This document shows positions 41,626 through 50,871 of a stretch of DNA of 50,871 bases, one piece after another. Origin of the DNA: an uncultured Rhodospirillales bacterium (lineage in GTDB: Bacteria > Pseudomonadota > Alphaproteobacteria > Acetobacterales > Acetobacteraceae). The stretch lies in contig CAIYSR010000151.1 of NCBI GenBank assembly GCA_903928895.1, forward strand, positions 1 through 50,871. The letters are read 5' to 3'. The notes beneath the pieces were generated by a model. It did no database searches, was not told the origin of the DNA, and saw nothing but the letters and a program-made list of their open reading frames with translations. The stretch's first letter is position 1, and every line of letters begins with the position of its first letter. Both the position numbers and the translations under genes were made by a program.

Positions 41626-42993
41626 ATGACCGTAGATGACATCATCGACCGCCTCGGCGGGGCCGACCTGACCGCGCGCCTGCTGGGTGTCGGCACCGAG
41701 GCGGTGCGGAAATGGCGTCAATCGAAGGTGATCCCGGCGCGGCACTGGCCCGCCATCATCGCGGCCAGCGGGTTGTCGTTCGACCAGCTGACCGGCCGTA
41801 TCCCTCAAGACGCGAGTCCCCTCATGCCCGATCCCGATGCCGTTCCCGAGGGTGCGACCGCAGCCCTGGTGCTCGCCGATGGCAGCGTGTTCTGGGGGCG
41901 CGGGTTCGGCGCCCATACGCGCGCATGCAAGGTGGGCGAAGTGTGTTTCAACACCGGGCTGACCGGCTATCAGGAGACCCTGACCGATCCGTCGTATGCG
42001 GGGCAGATCATCACCTTCACGTTTCCTCATATCGGCAATGTGGGGGTGAACCCCGAGGATATCGAGGCCACTTCGATCGCGGCGCGCGGATTGGTGGTGA
42101 AACAGGACGTGACGGAGCCGTCGAACTGGCGCGCGGCGCAGCATCTGCATGCCTGGCTGGTGGCGCAGGGGACGACGGGGATCGCGGGGGTGGACACGCG
42201 GGCTTTGACGGCGCGCATTCGCGATGGCGGGGCGCCGAGCGGGGTGCTGTGCTTTCCGGCGGACGGGGCATTCGATGTCGCGGCGCTGGCGGGGCAGGCC
42301 AAGGCGTGGCCGGGGCTGGAAGGGATGGACCTGGCGCAGGAGGTGACCTGCCGGCAGGCCTATGGGTGGGATGAGGCGGAGTGGGCGTGGCCGGCCGGGT
42401 TCGCGCGGCAGGTGGCGCCGGTGCATCATGTGGTGGCGGTGGATTACGGGGCGAAGCGCAACATCCTGCGGTGCCTGGCGGCGGCGGGGTGCCGGGTGAC
42501 GGTGGTGCCGGCGACGGTCACGGCCGAGGAGATTTTGGCGCATTCGCCGGACGGGGTGTTTCTGTCGAACGGGCCGGGCGATCCGGCGGCGACCGGGGTT
42601 TATGCGGTGCCGGCGATCCGCGGCGTGCTGGCGGCGGGGGTGCCGATTTTCGGAATTTGCCTGGGGCATCAGTTGCTGGCGCAGGCGTTGGGAGGGCGGA
42701 CCTATAAGCTGGCGCGGGGGCATCGCGGGGCGAACCAGCCGGTGCAGGACCTGACCACCGGGAAGGTCGAGATCACCAGCCAGAACCATGGGTTTGCGGT
42801 GGATGTGGCCTCGCTGCCCGAGGGGGTGACGGTGACGCATACGAGCCTGTTCGATGGCTCCAATGAGGGGATCGCATGCCCCGCCAAGCGGTGCTTCTCG
42901 GTGCAGTACCATCCCGAGGCCAGCCCCGGGCCGACCGACAGCCATTATCTGTTCCGCCGCTTTGTCGATCTGATCGAACACAAGCCCGCCTGA
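41626..42993 (+). CDS. carA: Carbamoyl-phosphate synthase small subunit with N-terminal HTH domain
   Basis: 455 residues. Residues 1-60 form a Cro/YdaS-like helix-turn-helix (GGADLTARLLGVGTEAVRKW, then IPARHWPAII). The standard CarA begins at Met67 (MPDPDAVPEG) and runs to a class I amidotransferase with Cys in GICLGHQLLAQ and His/Glu in QYHPEASPGP. It releases ammonia from glutamine for CarB. The frame is uninterrupted, and no Shine-Dalgarno precedes the internal ATG at 41824, supporting a true fusion. Neither the 41626 ATG nor a GTG at 41542 has a strong ribosome site. I recall databases naming a similar N-terminal domain 'carph-isopro'; unverified. Confidence 0.9.
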   Translation: MTVDDIIDRLGGADLTARLLGVGTEAVRKWRQSKVIPARHWPAIIAASGLSFDQLTGRIPQDASPLMPDPDAVPEGATAALVLADGSVFWGRGFGAHTRACKVGEVCFNTGLTGYQETLTDPSYAGQIITFTFPHIGNVGVNPEDIEATSIAARGLVVKQDVTEPSNWRAAQHLHAWLVAQGTTGIAGVDTRALTARIRDGGAPSGVLCFPADGAFDVAALAGQAKAWPGLEGMDLAQEVTCRQAYGWDEAEWAWPAGFARQVAPVHHVVAVDYGAKRNILRCLAAAGCRVTVVPATVTAEEILAHSPDGVFLSNGPGDPAATGVYAVPAIRGVLAAGVPIFGICLGHQLLAQALGGRTYKLARGHRGANQPVQDLTTGKVEITSQNHGFAVDVASLPEGVTVTHTSLFDGSNEGIACPAKRCFSVQYHPEASPGPTDSHYLFRRFVDLIEHKPA

Positions 42994-43022
42994 ACGACTG
43001 CCAGGACTGACCGGAGACCGAC

Positions 43023-46265
<3,243 letters not shown>

Positions 46266-46373
46266 CGTGACGCCGCGACCTGGCTGAAGCAGCCCGGCCG
46301 TGGCGCGAGCTTGTCGGGACGGCGCTGGCTCGCCTATCGTTCGTTCCCCACCCTGGCTGCGAGGTTACCCGCC

Positions 46374-46847
46374 GTGCAGAAGTTCCCGATGACCGCTCCT
46401 GGCCTGCAGAGGTTGGAGAATGAGCTGCGTACGCTGAAAAGCGTCGAACGGCCCGCGGTCATTCGCGCCATCGCCGAGGCGCGCAGCCACGGTGATTTGT
46501 CCGAAAACGCCGAATACCACGCCGCCCGCGAGCGCCAGTCCTTCATCGAAGGCCGCATCGCCGAGCTCGAGGAAATCGTCAGCGCCGTCGAGGTGATCGA
46601 CCCGTCGATGCTGACCGGCGAGCACGTCAAGTTCGGCGCCCATGTCAGGGTGGTGGACGAGGAGACCGAGCGGGAGACGACCTACCAGATCGTCGGCGTC
46701 CACGAGGCCGACATCAAGGCCGCCCGCCTGTCGATCTCGGCGCCGCTGGCCAAGGCGCTGATCGGCAAGAAAGTGGGGGATTCCATCTCCGTCCCCGCCC
46801 CCGGCGGCGATCGCAGCTATGAGATCCTGTCCATCAAGTTCATGTGA
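46374..46847 (+). CDS. greA: Transcription elongation factor GreA
   Basis: 157 residues from a GTG at 46374, matching the family's 158; GAGG lies about 10 nt upstream. The N-terminal coiled coil carries the conserved [16 protein letters not shown] tip, and the C-terminal FKBP-like domain ends SYEILSIKF. It rescues backtracked RNA polymerase by stimulating transcript cleavage. It follows carB after 108 bp; the carAB-greA order is common in alphaproteobacteria. Confidence 0.95.
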   Translation: MQKFPMTAPGLQRLENELRTLKSVERPAVIRAIAEARSHGDLSENAEYHAARERQSFIEGRIAELEEIVSAVEVIDPSMLTGEHVKFGAHVRVVDEETERETTYQIVGVHEADIKAARLSISAPLAKALIGKKVGDSISVPAPGGDRSYEILSIKFM

Positions 46848-46855
46848 CGCGTGCA

Positions 46856-46907
46856 GGAAGGAAGCAGGCAAGTGCTTCTTTTTTGAAAAAAAGAACCGCT
46901 TCCTTCC
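46856..46907. repeat. AT-rich hairpin repeat, single copy with outer stem, after greA
   Basis: An outer perfect 10-bp stem (GGAAGGAAGC 46856-46865 with GCTTCCTTCC 46898-46907) encloses the family core GCTTCTTTTTTGAAAAAAAG. It starts 9 bp after the greA stop and ends 28 bp before the threonine dehydratase start. Its position suits a greA terminator. Confidence 0.8.
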
Positions 46908-46934
46908 ACCCGCCCCAAGTGCAAGGTAGCCCCC

Positions 46935-48137
46935 ATGCCCTCGTTAACGCTGTCGGACATCCGCGCCGCCCAGGCCCGGATCAAGGGGCGGGTGCTGCGC
47001 ACCCCCGCCATTCTCTGCGACGTGATCTCGCGCGCCATCGGCGCCGAGGTGACGTTGAAGCTCGATAATCTCCAGGCCACCGGCGCCTTCAAGGAGCGCG
47101 GCGCCGCCAACCGGCTGGCGCTGCTGAGCGAGACCGAGCGCCAGGCCGGCGTCATCGCGGTCTCCGCCGGCAACCACGCCCAGGCCGTCGCCCGCCACGC
47201 CTCGCTGCTCGGCATCACCGCGGTGATCGTGATGCCGCAATTCACCCCGCTCACCAAGGTCTCCCGCACCGCCGGCTGGGGCGCCCGCGTGGTGCTGCAC
47301 GGCGAGATGCTGGCCGACGCCGCCGCCCACGCCCACGAACTCGCCGCCAAGGAGGGGCTGGTTTTCGTCCACCCCTTCGACGATCTCGCCGCCGCCGCCG
47401 GCCAGGGCACGCTGGCGCTGGAACTGCTGGAGGACGTCCCCGAGCTCGACACGCTGGTGATCCCGATCGGCGGCGGCGGCCTGATCGCCGGCTGCGCGGT
47501 GGCGGCCGCCGGCATCAAGCCGGGCATCGAGATCATCGGCGTCGAAGTCGCGGCCTATGCGGCGGTGGCCCAGCGCCTCGCCGGCCAGCCGGTCCATGTC
47601 GGCGGCGCCACCATCGCCGAGGGCATCGCGGTGCGCGACATCGGCGAGCAGACCTACCCGATCATCCGCGGCCATGTCGCCGACGTCCTGGTGGTCCCCG
47701 AACGCGCGGTGGAAGAGGCGATCGCGCTGCTCGCCGAGGGCGCCAAGGTAGTCGCCGAGGGCGCCGGCGCCGCCGGTGTCGCCGCCCTGCTCGCCTTCCC
47801 CGACCGCTTCAAGGACCGCAAAATCGGCGTCCCCGTCTGCGGCGGCAATATCGACACCCGCATTTTCGCGAACGTCCTGCTGCGCAACCTGCTGCGCGAC
47901 GGCCGCCTGACCCGCCTCGTCTTCGAAATCCCCGACCGCCCCGGCGTGCTCGCCGACATCGCCGGGCGCATCGGCGGCGCCGGCGGCAACATCATCGACG
48001 TCTCGCACCACCGCCTCTTCGCCTCGCCCAGCGTGCAGGCCGCCCAGCTCGAGGTGATGTTCGAGGCGCGCGACGCGGAGCACGCGGCGGAGATCGTGCG
48101 CGGGTTGGAGGCGAGCTATACGGTGCGGCGGATTTGA
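46935..48137 (+). CDS. ilvA: Threonine ammonia-lyase (threonine dehydratase)
   Basis: 400 residues: a fold type II PLP domain plus one C-terminal ACT domain. The PLP lysine is Lys53 in ATGAFKERGAANR. The glycine loop is PIGGGGLIAGCAV, and SAGNHAQAVARHA is the substrate loop. The ACT part begins near 325 (LVFEIPDRPGVLADIAGRIG). The size and single ACT domain match the shorter ilvA/tdcB group. It deaminates threonine to 2-oxobutanoate for isoleucine synthesis or catabolism. The biosynthetic symbol is a judgement. Confidence 0.92.
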   Translation: MPSLTLSDIRAAQARIKGRVLRTPAILCDVISRAIGAEVTLKLDNLQATGAFKERGAANRLALLSETERQAGVIAVSAGNHAQAVARHASLLGITAVIVMPQFTPLTKVSRTAGWGARVVLHGEMLADAAAHAHELAAKEGLVFVHPFDDLAAAAGQGTLALELLEDVPELDTLVIPIGGGGLIAGCAVAAAGIKPGIEIIGVEVAAYAAVAQRLAGQPVHVGGATIAEGIAVRDIGEQTYPIIRGHVADVLVVPERAVEEAIALLAEGAKVVAEGAGAAGVAALLAFPDRFKDRKIGVPVCGGNIDTRIFANVLLRNLLRDGRLTRLVFEIPDRPGVLADIAGRIGGAGGNIIDVSHHRLFASPSVQAAQLEVMFEARDAEHAAEIVRGLEASYTVRRI

Positions 48138-48244
48138 CGCGGCCGGAATTGGTTCCGCACAGAAGTGATCGCCGGGCCGGTTCCATCGGCCACGGCGCAC
48201 CGATATAGCGGAGCGCGTCGACCCAGACGAAAACACCGGCCGAC

Positions 48245-49666
48245 ATGGCGATGGAAGGATTGGCGGACCGCGTGCGAATCTGGATCGACGTCGAGGATTT
48301 TTTCGTCTTTGCCGCGACCGGCGGACGGCGGCCCACCGGCATTCAGCGATTGGCCTTCGAGCTGTGCTGCGAGATCCGCCTGCTCGACAAGGCGGGGGTC
48401 GTCAGCTTCGTACGGCATGACCGGCTGCGCGATAGCCTCGCCGTGGTCGCGTGGGAAAGTATCGCGTCGCTGTTCGGCACGCTGACCGAGGCAGGGGGGC
48501 CGGCTCGCCCGGCCACGGCCGCCACCGATGGGCGCGACATCGAGAATGCCCTGCGCCGCCGCATGCGCCCGATCGTCGGCCGCCTGCCATTGGAACTGCG
48601 GGCGCCGCTCGGCCGCATGCTGCGCGCGCAATTGCAGGCGCTGAACGCCGCCGGTGCCGCCGCAACCGCAGCAGCGCGGCTTGCCGTTGCGGCCGTGCGA
48701 AGGCGCCGCGCCAGGCCCTCCCGCCTCGACACCGGCGATCGCGCCCGGTTCGAGGCCGAGGTCGGGCGCGACGACATGCTGTTCATCCCCGGTGCCGCCT
48801 TTGTGCATCCGCGATATCCGGAGTTCGTCGCCGGTTTGCGGGCGCGCCACGGGCTGCTCGTGGCGTTGCTCGTCTATGACATTATCCCGGTGCGTCGGCC
48901 GGAATTCGTCGATGCCGCCTTCACCGAGAGCTTCGGCACCTGGCTCGACGGCATGCTCCCCCTCTGCGACCGGCTGATGGCGATCTCCCGCTCGGCGGCC
49001 GATGAGGCCGCTGCCCATGCGGCGGCGCGCGGCATCGCCCTGAAGGGTGGAATCATGCCGATCCCGATCGGCACCGGCTTCAACGCCGCCGCCGCCCCCG
49101 CGATCGCCCAACCCCACCTGCCCGCGCCCGGCACCTACGCGCTGTTCGTCTCCACCATCGAGGCGCGCAAGAACCACTGGATGCTGTTCCGCGTCTGGCG
49201 CCGGCTGCTCGATGTCATGCCCGCGGAGGAGGTGCCAACCCTGGTGTTCGCCGGCAAGCCGGGCTGGCTGACCGGGGACCTGATGCAGCAGCTGCGCAAC
49301 ACCGATTTCCTCGGCGGCCACATCCGCATCGTCGACCAACCCTCGGACGCCGAACTCGCCGCGCTCTACCGCGGATGCCTGTTCACCTTGTTCCCCTCCT
49401 ACTATGAAGGCTGGGGCCTGCCGGTCAGCGAAAGCCTGGCCTTCGGCAAGCCCTGCATCATCTCCAACGCCACCTCGCTGCCCGAAGCCGGCGGCGATCT
49501 CGCCCGCTATTTCGACCCCGAGGACGTCCCCGGCGCCACCGCGCTCATCCGCGCCACGCTGGAAAACCGCGACGACCTCGCCGACTGGACCCGCCGCGTC
49601 ACCACCGAATTCCGCCCGGTCTCCTGGCAGGAGAGCGCCCGGGCAGTGCTGGAGCATCTCGCATGA
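48245..49666 (+). CDS. Glycosyltransferase family 4-type (GT-B) protein
   Basis: 473 residues. The N-terminus has IWIDVEDFFVFAATGGRRPTG, seen in a group of alphaproteobacterial polysaccharide glycosyltransferases. The nucleotide-sugar-binding C-terminal domain shows YALFVSTIEARKNHW, LVFAGKPGWLT and the E-x7-E motif EGWGLPVSESLAFGKP. It would transfer a sugar in envelope or exopolysaccharide synthesis. The start is uncertain: ATG 48245 is used, with ATG 48251 and GTG 48272 possible. Its stop overlaps the next start by 4 bp. Confidence 0.87.
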   Translation: MAMEGLADRVRIWIDVEDFFVFAATGGRRPTGIQRLAFELCCEIRLLDKAGVVSFVRHDRLRDSLAVVAWESIASLFGTLTEAGGPARPATAATDGRDIENALRRRMRPIVGRLPLELRAPLGRMLRAQLQALNAAGAAATAAARLAVAAVRRRRARPSRLDTGDRARFEAEVGRDDMLFIPGAAFVHPRYPEFVAGLRARHGLLVALLVYDIIPVRRPEFVDAAFTESFGTWLDGMLPLCDRLMAISRSAADEAAAHAAARGIALKGGIMPIPIGTGFNAAAAPAIAQPHLPAPGTYALFVSTIEARKNHWMLFRVWRRLLDVMPAEEVPTLVFAGKPGWLTGDLMQQLRNTDFLGGHIRIVDQPSDAELAALYRGCLFTLFPSYYEGWGLPVSESLAFGKPCIISNATSLPEAGGDLARYFDPEDVPGATALIRATLENRDDLADWTRRVTTEFRPVSWQESARAVLEHLA

Positions 49667-50343
49667 CATTCTCCCTCCTCGGCCGCTGCGCCCGCACCGG
49701 CCAGCTCGGCGCCGTCGTCACCACCTCCGCCATCGGCGTCGGCGCCCGCTGCCAATTCGCCCGCGCCGGCGTCGGCGCGGTGCTGACCCAGCACCGCACC
49801 GACCCGCGGCTCGGCCCGATGCTGCTGGACCTCATGGCCCACGGCCTCTCCGCCCCCGACGCCATTCGCGCCGCCGCCGCCGGCACGCCCCACCACGCCT
49901 GGCGCCAACTCGCTGCCATTGACGCCCAGGGCCGCACCGCCGCCTACACCGGCGCCAAAGTCCGCCCCGCGCATGGCGAGGCGCATGGCCAGGATTGTGT
50001 CGGTATTGGAAATATCATCCGATCTAGCGAAATCCCGGCGGCGATGGTGAGGGCCTTCGAGGCCGATCCTGCGTGGCCCCTGGCCGATCGCCTGATCGCG
50101 GCGATCCAGGCCGGGGAGAACGCAGGCGGCGAGATCGCGGCCGTGGCGTCCGCCGCCCTCCTGGTGGTTGAGCGCGAGCGGTTTGCCCTCGTCGATCTGC
50201 GCGTCGATTCCCATGCCACTCCGCTCGACGCGTTGGCGCACCTGTGGGCGCTATATGCGCCAACGGCGGAGGATTACGTGCGCCGTGCCGTCGATCCGGA
50301 TGGGGCCGAGACATATGTGGCGCCCCCGCCCAAAGCGGGTTGA
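49663..50343 (+). CDS. DUF1028 family protein
   Basis: 226 residues. The N-terminal FSLLGRCARTGQLGAVVTTS matches DUF1028 proteins, which have an Ntn-hydrolase-like fold; later blocks are GAVLTQHRTDPRLGP, VGIGNIIRS and LVVERERFALVDLRVD. Many members lie beside peptidase, amidohydrolase or RidA genes; here the coupled neighbour is a glycosyltransferase (4-bp ATGA overlap). Activity is unknown. Confidence 0.85.
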   Translation: MTFSLLGRCARTGQLGAVVTTSAIGVGARCQFARAGVGAVLTQHRTDPRLGPMLLDLMAHGLSAPDAIRAAAAGTPHHAWRQLAAIDAQGRTAAYTGAKVRPAHGEAHGQDCVGIGNIIRSSEIPAAMVRAFEADPAWPLADRLIAAIQAGENAGGEIAAVASAALLVVERERFALVDLRVDSHATPLDALAHLWALYAPTAEDYVRRAVDPDGAETYVAPPPKAG

Positions 50344-50390
50344 ATGCGCCGCCCAGGGCGTCCATACTGATCGTGTTCGATCTATCCCAG

Positions 50391-50584
50391 GCGGGAGAGT
50401 GTGGCGGATCGCCACCACCGAAGGCGCAACCGGCCCCCGGAAACGCTCAGGTACAAAGGACCGCCAGGGGAGCAAGGATCTCTGGAAAGCCGGCCCGACA
50501 GGTGGGTCGCACCGACGGAGTAAGGCCGCCCGTCTGGGTCCAGACGGCGTCTGAATCTCTCAGGTTCCGTGACAGAGGGGGGTC
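50391..50584 (+). promoter_or_regulatory. Tandem glycine riboswitch ahead of gcvT
   Basis: Two consecutive glycine aptamers are recognisable. The first (about 50391-50464) has GGGAGAG, CCACCGAAGGCGCAA, GGAAACGCTCAGGTACAAAG and GACCGC. The second (about 50475-50584) has TCTCTGGAAAGCC, ACCGACGGAGTAAGGCC, CTGAATCTCTCAGGTTCC and GACAGAGGGG. Glycine binding normally turns on the glycine-cleavage genes. A hairpin (GGTCGC 50581-50586 with GCGACC 50610-50615) follows with no T-run, so translational control is possible. The 290-bp gap 50344-50633 otherwise holds only the leader. Confidence 0.92.
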
Positions 50585-50633
50585 GCTCCTGCCGGCATGA
50601 TGTCGGCGGGCGACCTTGGCGCGGAGTAGCCTC

Positions 50634-50871
50634 ATGTCCGACGAGCCCCTCAGCCTCACCCCGCTCGACGCGCTGCATCGTGAAATCGGGGGCAAGATGG
50701 TGCCCTTTGCCGGCTATGCCATGCCGGTGCAATATCCCGCCGGGATCCTGACCGAGCATCTCCATTGTCGTGCCCAGGCGTCGTTGTTCGATGTCTCCCA
50801 CATGGGCCAGGCCAGCCTGCGCGGTCCTGGCGCGGCGGCGGCGCTAGAGGCGCTGGTGCCCGGCGACATCA
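50634..50871 (+). CDS. gcvT: Glycine cleavage system aminomethyltransferase GcvT, 5' part
   Basis: The first 79 codons are present and the gene runs off the right edge. The N-terminus is typical: LTPLDALHREIGGKMVPFAG, then MPVQYPAGILTEHLHCR and ASLFDVSHMGQ. GcvT transfers the methylene group from the lipoyl H-protein to tetrahydrofolate. The ATG at 50634 has GGAG 8 nt upstream. The preceding glycine riboswitch fits its role; gcvH and gcvP should follow outside the window. Confidence 0.95.
   Translation, partial: MSDEPLSLTPLDALHREIGGKMVPFAGYAMPVQYPAGILTEHLHCRAQASLFDVSHMGQASLRGPGAAAALEALVPGDI

Overview
The window is a GC-rich stretch of an alphaproteobacterial chromosome, most likely Acetobacteraceae. 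This rests on the block yqeY-dnaG-rpoD diverging from carA-carB-greA, on protein similarity throughout, on a small protein (26669-27241) of a kind I associate with multiple copies in Acetobacteraceae, and on an IS630-type transposase at the left edge. The family assignment is from memory, not from a search.

Left part (1-16.1 kb): an IS630-type fragment, then fifteen minus-strand genes, many with 1-4 bp overlaps, reading from 16098 down to 318. They encode two PLP enzymes (SelA-like; D-threonine aldolase/dehydratase-like), an MlrC-type metallopeptidase, three unrelated kinase folds (CPT-like, APH-like, DUF1537), an HpcH/HpaI aldolase, an enolase paralogue with altered catalytic residues, a D-2-hydroxyacid dehydrogenase, a PdxA-type dehydrogenase, a binding protein with two ABC permeases but no ATPase, and two exported beta-propeller proteins. 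Together they look like uptake and breakdown of an amino or hydroxy sugar acid. The substrate is unknown, and I regard this as the best candidate for an undescribed pathway.

Middle (16.1-22.5 kb, minus strand): FKBP isomerase, proline iminopeptidase, short-chain dehydrogenase, two acyl-CoA dehydrogenases and an acyl-CoA ligase. On the plus strand follow a LeuC/LeuD-type isomerase pair and an unusual tandem-domain protein with a peptidoglycan-binding module. From 26.6 to 36.7 kb there is a mixed accessory region: the Acetobacteraceae-type small protein, a nitronate monooxygenase-like protein, a methyltransferase, YciI-like and DUF6481-like proteins, an orphan TonB, a nitroreductase, a crotonase, a flavin monooxygenase, a BCAT-like transaminase and a mandelate-racemase/MLE enzyme.

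Right part (37-50.9 kb): core genes rpoD, dnaG and yqeY on the minus strand; carA (with an N-terminal helix-turn-helix domain), carB, greA, ilvA-type threonine dehydratase, a glycosyltransferase and a DUF1028 protein on the plus strand; then a tandem glycine riboswitch ahead of a truncated gcvT.

Intergenic repeats stand out. AT-rich hairpins (T-run/A-run stems around GCTTC) occur at five loci at gene ends, often as inverted doublets. A 270-bp REPIN-like inverted repeat, a perfect 24-bp palindrome and a REP-like element inside a gene end are also present. I found no tRNA, rRNA or CRISPR array.
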